Below are positions 50,422 to 59,430 of a stretch of 64,000 nt of DNA, piece after piece (the first letter of the stretch is position 1; each line of letters opens with the position of its first letter). The DNA is taken from NCBI RefSeq assembly GCF_030056665.1, contig NZ_JASHIG010000017.1; one strand, given 5' to 3'. Source of the DNA: Flectobacillus roseus (GTDB taxonomy: Bacteria > Bacteroidota > Bacteroidia > Cytophagales > Spirosomataceae). Position numbers and translations under genes: made by a program. The notes beneath the pieces were generated by a model. It was given only the letters and a program-made list of their open reading frames with translations. It ran no database searches and had not been told where the DNA came from.

Positions 50422-51417
50422 TTAGGAATGTATCGACTTTTCAAAGAGCCTTAATAGCTCAAGAGCAGCCTTGATGGGTAATTTTTGCCCTTCTGTTACC
50501 GCTGATTCTACGCTCAAAAGCTCTTGTTGAATCTGTGGATTTTGGTAAAATCTTTCCTCTAGTGTCTGCTTGATAAAGTCATGCATCCAAGCTAGATTTT
50601 GTTGTTTGCGGTTAATAAAGAAATAGCCATTTTGTTGTAAAAGTTCACGATGAGCAAGGATCGTTTTCCAAATGTCATCTATCCCCGTTTGGGTCACAGC
50701 CGAGCAAGTCAATACTTTTGGATACCAGCCACTACCGCTCGCAGGGAACAAATGAAGGGCATTTTCATAGGAAACTTTCGCCTGACGAGCTTGTAGTTCG
50801 TTACCCGAATCGGCTTTGGTAATTGCCACCAAATCAGCCATTTCCATAATGCCTTTTTTGATACCTTGAAGCTCGTCGCCTGCACCAGCCAACATGAGCA
50901 ATAAGAAAAAATCTACCATGCCATGTACAAACGTTTCGGATTGTCCAACGCCAACTGTTTCGATGATAATCACCTCAAAACCTGCGGCTTCGCATAGCAA
51001 CATCGTTTCTCGTGTTTTATGAGTTACCCCTCCCAATGAGATACCCGCAGGCGAAGGTCGGATATACGCCAAGGGGTCTCTCGAAAGTTCTTCCATACGT
51101 GTCTTGTCTCCAAGAATACTGCCTTTTGAAATTTGACTACTTGGGTCAATCGCCAGCACAGCAATCTTTTTCCCTTGATTGGTCAAATGTTTTCCAAAAG
51201 TTTCGATGAAGGTACTTTTGCCTACGCCAGGTACTCCCGTAATGCCTAGTCGGACCGAGTTACCAGTGTGTGGCAAGAGTGTTTCGAGTACTTCTCTGGC
51301 TAGCGCCTTATCTGTATCGAGCTGACTTTCGATTAGGGTAATAGCTCTGCTCAGTATCATTCGGTTGCCTTCTAATACTCCAGCAACGTATTCGTCCTTG
51401 CTAAGTCGTTTTCTCAT
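50422..51417 (-). CDS. meaB: Methylmalonyl-CoA mutase-associated GTPase MeaB
   Basis: A 331-residue G3E-family GTPase (MeaB/ArgK) that loads and protects the adenosylcobalamin cofactor of methylmalonyl-CoA mutase. The P-loop is GVPGVGKST (about residues 61-69), the switch region includes DPSSQISKGSILGDKTRMEEL, Walker B-like IIIETVGVGQSE, and the base-recognition segment AITKAD. C-terminal residues (about 260-331) form the dimerisation helices. The mutase subunits are not in the window. Confidence 0.95.
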   Translation of the reverse strand: MRKRLSKDEYVAGVLEGNRMILSRAITLIESQLDTDKALAREVLETLLPHTGNSVRLGITGVPGVGKSTFIETFGKHLTNQGKKIAVLAIDPSSQISKGSILGDKTRMEELSRDPLAYIRPSPAGISLGGVTHKTRETMLLCEAAGFEVIIIETVGVGQSETFVHGMVDFFLLLMLAGAGDELQGIKKGIMEMADLVAITKADSGNELQARQAKVSYENALHLFPASGSGWYPKVLTCSAVTQTGIDDIWKTILAHRELLQQNGYFFINRKQQNLAWMHDFIKQTLEERFYQNPQIQQELLSVESAVTEGQKLPIKAALELLRLFEKSIHS

Positions 51418-51569
51418 TTGGTTTTTATATGGGGTTTTGTTTTGTTTTTTTGAGTTATTAGGGGAGAGGGTTTAGGGGATAGTTTTTCTTTTGAAGTGAG
51501 TTGAGTTTTTTCGGAAAAAGTTGAAAAATGTGCGTTGTAAATGGGTAGATAGTGTGTGAGACTTTTTTA

Positions 51570-51625
51570 CCCAAATCCCAAATCCCAAATCCCAAATCCC
51601 AAATCCCAAATCCCCAATCCTCAAT
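51570..51625. repeat. Heptamer tandem repeat (CCCAAAT)n reaching the ispD stop codon
   Basis: Six perfect CCCAAAT units at 51570-51611 and two degenerate ones (CCCCAAT, CCTCAAT) to 51625. The ispD stop codon is 51621-51623, so the last unit overlaps the gene end and encodes its last bases on the minus strand. Confidence 0.95.
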
Positions 51626-52298
51626 CCCTATACTTCTCTAAAAGCATATTGGCAAACAGCAAGTCTTCTGGCGTTGTAATTTTGATGTTTTCATAAGAAC
51701 CATCAATCAAATGAATAGGAAAGCCTGCTGCTTCTACTACGCTAGCGTCGTCGGTAAATGTGCTTAGTTCTTCTGTTTCAAAAGCTTTTTTCAAAATACT
51801 TACCTGAAATGTCTGTGGTGTCTGAATCAAACGTACTGTAGATCGGTCAACGGCGACTCCATTGACTCTTACCGAATCTTTGGATGGAACGCTTACCACG
51901 GCACTACCCAATGCCTGTGCTGTTTGGTAACTATTTTGAATAACTGCTGCCTCTACAAACGGACGCACGCCGTCATGAATACTGACCAACCCATCACCTT
52001 CGATGCGAGCAAGACCATTTTGGGAAGACTGAAAACGGGTTTGACCGCCATCCACCAACCAGTGAGGAACTCTCTGAGCTATATCCGAATGTTTTTCGCA
52101 AAGAGATTGCCAGTATGCCTGATGGGCTTTGGGTAATACCAAAATTAATTGGATACTTTCGTCTGCTTGTTTGAAGCGTAAAAGGGTATGGAAAAGTATT
52201 GGTAAACCACCTAGCTCAATGAATTGCTTGGGAAGTTGGCTTTGCATACGACTACCACTTCCGCCTGCAACAACGATGGCATATTTGTTTGAAGACAT
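51621..52298 (-). CDS. ispD: 2-C-methyl-D-erythritol 4-phosphate cytidylyltransferase
   Basis: A 225-residue enzyme of the MEP isoprenoid pathway that joins CTP and MEP. The nucleotide-binding start YAIVVAGGSGSRMQSQLPKQFIELGGLPILFHTL is diagnostic, followed by LVSIHDGVRPFV and VPSKDSVRV, and IKITTPEDLLFANMLL near the end. The usual first methionine is that of MSSNKYAIV at 52298; the frame runs to 52334 with 12 hydrophobic residues foreign to the family. The stop codon lies within a degenerate CCCAAAT repeat. Confidence 0.95.
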   Translation of the reverse strand: MSSNKYAIVVAGGSGSRMQSQLPKQFIELGGLPILFHTLLRFKQADESIQLILVLPKAHQAYWQSLCEKHSDIAQRVPHWLVDGGQTRFQSSQNGLARIEGDGLVSIHDGVRPFVEAAVIQNSYQTAQALGSAVVSVPSKDSVRVNGVAVDRSTVRLIQTPQTFQVSILKKAFETEELSTFTDDASVVEAAGFPIHLIDGSYENIKITTPEDLLFANMLLEKYRD

Positions 52299-52333
52299 AA
52301 TGATGATATAAATGAGGAAACAGCCTTTAAACA

Positions 52334-52378
52334 AGAAGTCGTAAGAAATTTGTGTTGAAACAAACTCTTACGACTTCT
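52334..52378 (-). terminator. Intrinsic terminator between queA and ispD
   Basis: A perfect 13-bp stem AGAAGTCGTAAGA / TCTTACGACTTCT with further inner pairs (AATTTGT / ACAAACT region). It lies 38 bases after the queA stop and directly before ispD. Confidence 0.85.
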
Positions 52379-52415
52379 CAAAGTATTGCTAATTCTTACG
52401 CTGGAAAGAAATGGA

Positions 52416-53468
52416 TTAGATAATCAACATTGCATCGCCGTAGCTAAAGAATTTGTATTTTTCTTTAATCGCAATTTCGTATGCTTCTTTGATTAGTTCA
52501 TAACCACCAAATGCACTTGTCATCATGATAAGGATAGACTCAGGCAAGTGGAAATTAGTTAAAAGAGCATTTGGAATACGGAAATCGTAAGGAGGGAAGA
52601 TAAATTTATCTGTCCAGCCTTCAATTGGCTTCAAGTGACCATCTGCCGATACAGAAGATTCCAACGCTTTCAACGCTGTAGTTCCAATCGCACAAATACG
52701 CTTGTTGGTATCAATACCGTCGTTTACTAGCTTACAAGTTTCTTCAGGAATAAAGAAGTTTTCCGAATCTGTTTTGTGCTTTGTAAGGTCTTCTACATCT
52801 ACCTGACGGAAAGTTCCTAAACCTACGTGCAAAGTCAATGGTGTAAATGCCACACCCTTCAACTCCATACGCTTCATGATGATTTTGTTGAAGTGCAAAC
52901 CTGCTGTTGGAGCAGCCACAGCACCTACATGCTCAGCATAAATGGTTTGATAACGTTCTTCGTCGCTTGTTTCTACTTTACGCTTAAAACGAATTTCGTC
53001 TGGAAGTGGCGTTTCTCCCAATTCATGAATGGCTTTCATCAATGCATCATGATCGCCATCGTACAAGAAACGAATAGTACGACCACGAGAAGTAGTATTG
53101 TCGATTACTTCAGCTACCAAATCACTGTCACCAAAATATAATTTATTACCTACACGAATTTTACGAGCTGGATCTACCAACACGTCCCACAAGCGGTGCT
53201 CACGGTTTAATTCACGAAGTAAGAAAACTTCAATTTTAGCACCTGTTTTTTCTTTTTGTCCAAACAAACGTGCAGGAAATACTTTTGTATTGTTAGTTAC
53301 CATTACATCACCATCTTCAAAGTAGTTGATGATGTCGGAAAACATCTTGTGTTCAATTTGTTTTGTCTTGCGATTTACAACCATCAAGCGAGACTCTCCA
53401 CGGTTTTCTGATGGATAAAGTGCAATCAAGCTCTGTGGCAGGTCAAATCTAAATTCCGAAAGTTTCAT
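52416..53468 (-). CDS. queA: tRNA preQ1(34) S-adenosylmethionine ribosyltransferase-isomerase
   Basis: A 350-residue QueA, which transfers ribose from SAM to preQ1 in the tRNA wobble base to form epoxyqueuosine. The family blocks are MKLSEFRFDLPQSLIALYPSENRGESRLMVV, DGDVMVTNNTKVFPARLFG, VGAVAAPTAGLHFNK, LTLHVGLGTFRQV and ALLTNFHLPESILIMMTSAFGG. It has a clear Bacteroidota promoter at 53571-53602. The partners queG/queH and tgt are not in the window. Confidence 0.97.
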   Translation of the reverse strand: MKLSEFRFDLPQSLIALYPSENRGESRLMVVNRKTKQIEHKMFSDIINYFEDGDVMVTNNTKVFPARLFGQKEKTGAKIEVFLLRELNREHRLWDVLVDPARKIRVGNKLYFGDSDLVAEVIDNTTSRGRTIRFLYDGDHDALMKAIHELGETPLPDEIRFKRKVETSDEERYQTIYAEHVGAVAAPTAGLHFNKIIMKRMELKGVAFTPLTLHVGLGTFRQVDVEDLTKHKTDSENFFIPEETCKLVNDGIDTNKRICAIGTTALKALESSVSADGHLKPIEGWTDKFIFPPYDFRIPNALLTNFHLPESILIMMTSAFGGYELIKEAYEIAIKEKYKFFSYGDAMLII

Positions 53469-53570
53469 TATGCTATTTATTGCTGTTTATGTTCTGTCAA
53501 AAGACAATAAATGACCTATGCTACTACCATGTTGGTATGGACTAGGTTGTCTATTTGAAAGCGATTCTTG

Positions 53571-53602
53571 CAAATATACAATTTTACTATAGGCCTTGTC
53601 AA
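53571..53602 (-). promoter_or_regulatory. Bacteroidota promoter for queA
   Basis: On the minus strand TTG (53602-53600), 21 bases, then TATATTTG (53578-53571), matching both the -33 and -7 consensus with correct spacing. The leader to the ATG at 53468 is about 95 bases. The rest of the 596-bp gap to the photolyase gene (53469-54064) shows no other recognisable element. Confidence 0.75.
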
Positions 53603-54064
53603 TACATTTTCTATTGTAATATGGTAATTTTTGTTAGTTTATTTGATTTTTCTAACAATTGTACCCAAGTTATTTACTCCAAAAAGTACAAAAAAGTGCT
53701 TTTAAAGCTTTGAGATGATATGTTCTGAAATTTCTTTCGAATTTGTGAGTAGATAAAGAAAAAATGTTTCGTGAGAATAAAATCTTCTTTATCTCGAAAA
53801 TAAATGACGAATTCCTTTCTACAGATATCATTATGGGTACAAGGGGATTACCTAAAATATGTTGAAATCCTATAGGGGAGGTATTTTTGAATGGTAGAAA
53901 TAGGCAGGTGGTGCATGGATAAGGCTTTGATTCATAGTTGAAGGTTTTTAAATTATATCTTGAGAAAATTACATTTTTTTTAGCCTATTCCCCAAATTTT
54001 ATGGAGGTAATCTTCAAACAATTTTAGCAAGTGGTGAGTTTAGTAAGGATAATCAAATTTTACT

Positions 54065-55369
54065 ATGTCAAAATACACCCTTTTTTGGTTTAGAAGAGAC
54101 CTTCGTCTCCATGACAACGCAGGCTTTTACAGAGCTTTACGCAACCACTCAAATGTATTGCCGATTTTTATTTTTGATAGAAATATTTTAGATAAACTCG
54201 ATGATAAGAAAGACCGAAGAGTAGAATTTATTCATCAGGTAATCACCGATTTGAACACTCAACTCAAAGCATTTGGAAGTGGTTTGTTGGTAAAGTATGG
54301 TACGCCCGAAACGGTATTTCCTGAGCTTTTGTCAACCTATGATATCGAGGCTGTTTATACCAATCATGACTTTGAAAGTTATGCTATTGAGCGTGACAAT
54401 ATGGTACATGAGTACTTGCAATCGGAGGGAGTTGAGTTCCGTACTTTTAAAGATCATGTGATTTTTGAAAAGAATGAAGTACTCTCAGGTAGCAAAACGC
54501 CCTACACAGTATTTACACCTTACAGTCGTAAATGGAAAGAAACCCTCAACGACTTCTATGTAAAGTCCTATCCTACAGAAAAATATTTTTCTCATTTATC
54601 CAAAATAAATTTACCCGAGCCTCCAAGTCTTGAGTCGATGGGATTTGCACCTGCTGGAATGAGTTTCCCTGTCAAAGAAGTGAAGGATTTACTTGTCAAA
54701 AATTATGCTGAAAAGAGAGATTTTCCAGCTATTTTAGGTACCTCTCGGTTATCCGTTCACTTGCGATTTGGGACTGTAAGTATTAGGGAATTAGTAAAAA
54801 AAGCACAAAATTTATCAGAAACTTGGCTTAATGAGTTAATTTGGCGCGATTTTTATTTTAATATTGTATATCATTTTCCTCACATTTGTCAGGGAGAAGC
54901 TTTTCGCCGTGAGTATGATCAAATCGAATGGCGAAACAATGAGCAAGAGTTTGAAGCTTGGTGTAAAGGGCAAACTGGTTATCCAATTGTGGATGCAGGA
55001 ATGCGTGAGTTGAATGCTACAGGCTTTATGCACAATCGTGTACGCATGATTGTGGCAAGCTTTTTGACGAAACATTTGTTGATTGATTGGCGATGGGGTG
55101 AAGCTTATTTTGCCAAAAAATTACTAGATTTTGATTTTGCCGCCAACAATGGAGGTTGGCAGTGGGCTTCGGGTAGTGGTTGTGATGCAGCACCTTACTT
55201 TAGGGTATTTAACCCGACTCTCCAAACGCAAAAATTCGATAAGCAATTAGAATACACCAAAAGGTGGGTACCCGAATTAAATTCATTGTCCTATCCACAA
55301 CCAATAGTGAATCATGAAATGGCTCGAAAAAGAGTCCTAGAGGTTTATCAAAAAGCATTAAAAAAATAA
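54065..55369 (+). CDS. phrB: Deoxyribodipyrimidine photolyase / cryptochrome family
   Basis: A 434-residue photolyase of the class I type that uses reduced FAD and light to split pyrimidine dimers. The N-terminal alpha/beta antenna domain begins YTLFWFRRDLRLHDNAGF. The C-terminal FAD domain has TSRLSVHLRFGTVSIREL, LNELIWRDFYFNIVYHFP, WCKGQTGYPIVDAGMRELNATGFMHNRVRMIVASFLTKHLLIDWRWGE and NNGGWQWASGSGCDAAPYFRVFNP, the last carrying the active-site Asn, Trp and Asp residues. The sequence is more like CPD photolyases than regulatory cryptochromes, which generally carry longer C-terminal tails. Confidence 0.95.
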   Translation: MSKYTLFWFRRDLRLHDNAGFYRALRNHSNVLPIFIFDRNILDKLDDKKDRRVEFIHQVITDLNTQLKAFGSGLLVKYGTPETVFPELLSTYDIEAVYTNHDFESYAIERDNMVHEYLQSEGVEFRTFKDHVIFEKNEVLSGSKTPYTVFTPYSRKWKETLNDFYVKSYPTEKYFSHLSKINLPEPPSLESMGFAPAGMSFPVKEVKDLLVKNYAEKRDFPAILGTSRLSVHLRFGTVSIRELVKKAQNLSETWLNELIWRDFYFNIVYHFPHICQGEAFRREYDQIEWRNNEQEFEAWCKGQTGYPIVDAGMRELNATGFMHNRVRMIVASFLTKHLLIDWRWGEAYFAKKLLDFDFAANNGGWQWASGSGCDAAPYFRVFNPTLQTQKFDKQLEYTKRWVPELNSLSYPQPIVNHEMARKRVLEVYQKALKK

Positions 55370-55499
55370 GTTTTTGATAAAATTGATTCACATTCTGTGA
55401 CTTTTAACCTAAAATATAGTCACAAAATCAGTTGTGTTGAAAAAGGGTAACCATTTCTAATGGTGGTTAAGATTATATAATGTTGTGTAGATTTCGAGA

Positions 55500-55526
55500 A
55501 AGGTGAGAGGCTGTTGCTCTCACCTT
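55500..55526. terminator. Terminator between convergent photolyase and DUF3108 genes
   Basis: A 10-bp stem AAGGTGAGAG / CTCTCACCTT with a 7-nt loop, 29 bases from the DUF3108 stop. It is followed on the plus strand by CTTTGTTT. Confidence 0.85.
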
Positions 55527-55554
55527 CTTTGTTTAATGACAGTTAAGAAAACTC

Positions 55555-56358
55555 TTAGTTGTTATCAAATTTCAAATCTTGTTTCAAGCCACTGTAGCTT
55601 CGTAAGTCGAGTGCCAAAGCGCCAATTTTTAAGCCAATTTCCACCCGAATTGGAATTTTGTTGGCATCGTTTGATACCCAAATAATTACCGATTCTTCAT
55701 CTACAAAGAAATTATTTTTGGGAAGCATAGGGATAATTTTATAAGTTTCTATCTTGCCAAACTTAGTTTTGATAGTCTCTTTTCCTTTAAACTTTAATCT
55801 CATGTTGTAGATTTTATTGTCAAAGAAAAATGACAAAGGATAGCTTTCACCAGGCTTGGTTTTATTAAAATCCATTGCCCTAACATAGTAATAGCTACTC
55901 ACCACATCTTGTATGCCATCGGGAATACTTAAGGTTTTCTTTTCTTTATCATCAATGAGTTCAAAGGTTTTGGCCACATTTTGTTGATGGTCAAATATGA
56001 CTTTTTCTTCAGCTTTATAATTGCCTTCTTGCTTTTTCATGTAAAACTGATGGGGCATAATTTTTTCGCTGTCGATATGAGATGTCCATGTATCACGTAC
56101 TCTTGTTACCCAGTCTGTTACACCAGTAGTACGACCATTTACCACTACTTTATAACATGGACGACCATTAGCCATTTGGAACTTGTCGTCCACATCTACC
56201 ACAGCTTCAGCAGCATTTACAAAGCCATAATGCACTCTATATTCGATATGTTCGCCTTTGACCAAACTTGTAGAATCAACGATTTTGTTGTTTTCTTGAA
56301 AAAAGCTAAAAGCGGTCAAGGATAGCAAGATTGTTCCCCCGATAAGAATATTTTTCAT
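55555..56358 (-). CDS. DUF3108 family exported protein
   Basis: A 267-residue protein with an N-terminal signal sequence (MKNILIGGTILLSLTAFSFF). It has the DUF3108 layout: GEHIEYRVHYGFVNAAEAVVDVDDKFQMANGRPCYKVVVNGRTTGVTDWVTRVRDTWTSHID, then ALSIP-like region and SYYYVRAMDFNKTKPGESYPLSFFFDNKIYNMRLKFKGKETIKTKFGKIETYKIIPML, ending EVGLKIG-type strands. It is a beta-rich periplasmic protein of unknown function, common in Bacteroidota. An aminopeptidase-like gene lies 106 bp upstream on the same strand. Confidence 0.9.
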   Translation of the reverse strand: MKNILIGGTILLSLTAFSFFQENNKIVDSTSLVKGEHIEYRVHYGFVNAAEAVVDVDDKFQMANGRPCYKVVVNGRTTGVTDWVTRVRDTWTSHIDSEKIMPHQFYMKKQEGNYKAEEKVIFDHQQNVAKTFELIDDKEKKTLSIPDGIQDVVSSYYYVRAMDFNKTKPGESYPLSFFFDNKIYNMRLKFKGKETIKTKFGKIETYKIIPMLPKNNFFVDEESVIIWVSNDANKIPIRVEIGLKIGALALDLRSYSGLKQDLKFDNN

Positions 56359-56464
56359 GTTACTTGAGAAGTTTGTTGTTGTTGGCTAATTGGTTGCACT
56401 ATTGGATTTTTTGAAAGGTTAATTCTGTTTGTTATCAACCCAATCCATTAACCTAAAGCGATAT

Positions 56465-57517
56465 TTATTCAAATCGTTTTTCTAAATACTCTAAAAATTT
56501 ACGAAAGTCACCGCGAAATTGTTTTTCAAAAATCTGCTCAAACTCATTTTGTTTTGAATGATAGGTTTTAAAGCTCACAAAATACGCATTGTTTGGTAAG
56601 TCTTCGTTTTTTAACTTGTTGGAAAGTAGTGGTTTATGTGATAGTTGTGCATAAAGACTATCTTCTTTTGCTACTATTTTTCTGATAAACGTATATTTCA
56701 AAGAATCCTTGTATGTTTTGGTGTATTCTGGTTTGAAAGTTTTGTATAAACTGTCCAGTGCAAGGGTAGATTTGTTGAGATGCGTCACCAAAATTTTGCG
56801 CCATTCTTTTCCACGAGCAAATTTTTGGTATTCCTCAGATTCGATGCCATATTTAGCTTTTAGGTATCTTTTAGCGCCATATTCTCCAATAAAATTGGCT
56901 AGGTTTTCGCTAGTTTCATGCTCGTTTTTGACAAAAATAGTTCCATGCGTCATTTCATGAATAATAAGGCTAGCGAGTTTGCCTTCCGAATAAAATAGCA
57001 TACTCGATAAAATAGGTTCGGGAAGCCAGCCCAGCGTCGAATAGGCGATACCTTGTCCCAAATCAGTATCATAACCTTTTTGTTTCCAGACTTTTAGCTC
57101 TTGAGTTGCCATGGTAGAATCAAAAAAACCTTTATAAGTAAAATTCCCAATAATAGGAAAATGAAACTCTACGGCCTCCATTTTGTAGGGCTCCGCTGCC
57201 GTGACGAGATATACCAGTGGTTTGCCATGCTGATCGAATAGAGTTTGATACACGTCGGGATTATCTTTTAGGCCTAGCGAGTCGATGGCATATCTTTTGA
57301 TTTCGCTGATCAGACGAATTCTTGCCTTGAGAGAATCAGGTACTTTAGGATCATGTAAAACTTCTGCAAGGGGGCGAGTATTAAATGCCACATTCAGACC
57401 ACCTTTTGCTTGTGTATACAAGTAGACTGTCCAGTTACGTTGCCATAGCGCGATGCCTAGCAGTAAGCATAGAATTAATAAAAGCCAGTATCTTTTTTTA
57501 TTGATTATTTTTGACAT
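56465..57517 (-). CDS. Predicted membrane-anchored aminopeptidase (COG4324-like zincin)
   Basis: A 350-residue protein with an N-terminal membrane helix (YWLLLILCLLLGIALW) and a gluzincin-type site H187-E-M-T-H191 (LIIHEMTHGTIF), followed by HETSENLANFIGEYGAKRYL, whose Glu supplies the third metal ligand. This matches the 'predicted aminopeptidase' group COG4324. The N-terminal AYxxxQAKGGL-like segment (YLYTQAKGGLNVAFNTRPL) is also characteristic. The catalytic domain probably faces the periplasm. The natural substrate is unknown. Confidence 0.85.
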   Translation of the reverse strand: MSKIINKKRYWLLLILCLLLGIALWQRNWTVYLYTQAKGGLNVAFNTRPLAEVLHDPKVPDSLKARIRLISEIKRYAIDSLGLKDNPDVYQTLFDQHGKPLVYLVTAAEPYKMEAVEFHFPIIGNFTYKGFFDSTMATQELKVWKQKGYDTDLGQGIAYSTLGWLPEPILSSMLFYSEGKLASLIIHEMTHGTIFVKNEHETSENLANFIGEYGAKRYLKAKYGIESEEYQKFARGKEWRKILVTHLNKSTLALDSLYKTFKPEYTKTYKDSLKYTFIRKIVAKEDSLYAQLSHKPLLSNKLKNEDLPNNAYFVSFKTYHSKQNEFEQIFEKQFRGDFRKFLEYLEKRFE

Positions 57518-58113
57518 GATTACTTTGAATAAGAATTTAAAGTTACGAAGACCTATTACATATGTGCTAAGGTTTTATAAAATCAAACCAATAAATCTAG
57601 GTCTATCACAATGAAACAAATATTGGTTATATCTCGGGTATTGACCCTCATGTAGCTTATTTTTCATTCCTATTTGTTAGTTTGATTAATATTGTATACT
57701 TTTTTTATTTTTGTATAAAAATAATAGACTTTTTGCTGAAAATATTTTCAAAAAGATTACTTTTTTTAGACTAAAGCTTGTAAATTCACATTCGAAAATC
57801 AAGCAAGTAAAGAATTTCAAGATGATATGATTGCTACAAGCTCTCTCGATAAAAAAGGAAAGAAGTAATAGCTCATTGAATTTTTTTGTGTAAATTTTGC
57901 CTCAATTCAATCTATAGATTTGATTTTGAAGCGTAAAAATTTGTAAGTCAAAGCAAGCTTATTTATTTTTCGAATCTGATAGTAAAATCATTTTTGTTAC
58001 CTATTGTGTTTTTTGCGTAACAAGCCTAGAATTATCTGATAAAATGCTTATCCTAGCTATTCTACAGTTAGTTCATTCAAACAAAGTCATTTTTTATCTT
58101 ACATTTATACAAC
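57518..58113. other. 596-bp divergent region between aminopeptidase and recA, no gene recognised
   Basis: It is AT-rich and must hold the recA promoter. I see no perfect TAnnTTTG plus spaced TTG (AAAATTTG near 57937 is a near match) and no evident LexA-like palindrome. Confidence 0.4.
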
Positions 58114-59199
58114 ATGGCAAAGCAACAAGCTGAAGCAAGTAATCCTGCAGCAGAGAAACTCAAAGCCCTACAAACTACGCTTGAGCGTTTGGACAAGACT
58201 TACGGTAAAGGTACTGTAATGCGTTTGTCTGACAGTAAAGTTATAGACGTTCCAGTGATTTCTACAGGCTCATTGGGCTTAGATTTGGCACTAGGTATCG
58301 GTGGTGTACCTCGTGGAAGAATCGTAGAAGTTTATGGTCCAGAATCTTCTGGTAAAACAACTTTAGCAATGCACTGTATTGCTGAGGCTCAAAAAGGAGG
58401 AGGTTTGGCCGCATTTGTTGATGCCGAACATGCCTTTGACCGTGCATATGCCGAAAAACTGGGTATTGACACTAGCCAACTGTTGATTTCTCAACCTGAT
58501 AATGGTGAGCAAGCTCTCGAAATTGCAGAACAATTGATTAGTTCAGGAGCTATCGACATTTGTGTAATTGACTCCGTAGCAGCCTTAGTACCAAAAGCTG
58601 AACTTGAAGGTGATATGGGTGATTCAAAAATGGGTCTTCAGGCTCGTTTGATGTCTCAAGCACTTCGTAAGTTAACAGGGGTAATTAATAAAACAGGCTG
58701 TTGCTGTATCTTTATCAACCAGCTTCGTGATAAGATTGGGGTGATGTTTGGTAACCCAGAAACAACAACGGGTGGTAATGCCTTGAAATTCTACGCTTCG
58801 GTACGTTTGGATATTCGTCGTATTGGACAAATCAAAGAAGGTGCTGATAATATCATCGGTAACCGTACTAAAGTGAAGGTGGTAAAAAACAAATTGGCAC
58901 CTCCATTCAAAGTAATTGAGTTTGATATCATGTATGGTGAAGGTATTTCAAAATCAGGAGAAGTACTCGACTTAGCTGTAGAACTTGATATTGTGAAAAA
59001 GTCTGGCTCATGGTTTAGCTACGACGGTAATCGTTTAGGACAAGGGCGTGATGCTGTAAAAGAGATGATTCGCGATAATCCTGAATTGTTGGATGAGCTT
59101 GAACGCAAAATTAAGGATAAAGTAAAAGGTGATGATGGCGCATTGTTAGACCCAGAAGGTGGTGTAGCAGATGACGGCGAGTTAGATGAAAGCTTATAA
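58114..59199 (+). CDS. recA: Recombinase A
   Basis: A 361-residue RecA, forming ATP-dependent filaments on single-stranded DNA for homologous recombination and SOS induction. Walker A is GPESSGKTT (about residues 72-80), Walker B ends IDICVIDSVAALVPKAELEGDMGD, and loop L2 includes FGNPETTTGGNALKFYASVRLDIRR. The N-terminal helix TLERLDKTYGKGTVMRLSD is standard, and the C-terminal tail is acidic (DGALLDPEGGVADDGELDESL), as expected. A terminator follows at 59221. Confidence 0.98.
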   Translation: MAKQQAEASNPAAEKLKALQTTLERLDKTYGKGTVMRLSDSKVIDVPVISTGSLGLDLALGIGGVPRGRIVEVYGPESSGKTTLAMHCIAEAQKGGGLAAFVDAEHAFDRAYAEKLGIDTSQLLISQPDNGEQALEIAEQLISSGAIDICVIDSVAALVPKAELEGDMGDSKMGLQARLMSQALRKLTGVINKTGCCCIFINQLRDKIGVMFGNPETTTGGNALKFYASVRLDIRRIGQIKEGADNIIGNRTKVKVVKNKLAPPFKVIEFDIMYGEGISKSGEVLDLAVELDIVKKSGSWFSYDGNRLGQGRDAVKEMIRDNPELLDELERKIKDKVKGDDGALLDPEGGVADDGELDESL

Positions 59200-59220
59200 T
59201 CCTGTCTTTTATAAATGTGA

Positions 59221-59250
59221 AAAAGAGAATACCGAAAGGTGTTCTCTTTT
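59221..59250 (+). terminator. Intrinsic terminator of recA
   Basis: A 13-bp stem AAAAGAGAATACC / GGTGTTCTCTTTT (one G-U) capped by a GAAA tetraloop and followed by TTT, 22 bases after the stop codon. Confidence 0.95.
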
Positions 59251-59430
59251 TTTATGAAAAATAAAAGCCTGTTTATTCTATACCTAAAAGCATCGATCGC
59301 CTATGCAATAATTGAAAAAATGAGTATTTTGAGGAAATTTTATTAAACAACCTAAACCGTTTGGAGTTTTATCCCCTTTTCAGATTGATTTCCTCTCAGC
59401 GGTGCGTCACAAACCTTAAACTTATTTGAA

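Noticed and set aside
51570..51625. Possible CRISPR-like repeat array
   Set aside because: The units are 7 bp with no spacers. It is a simple tandem repeat.
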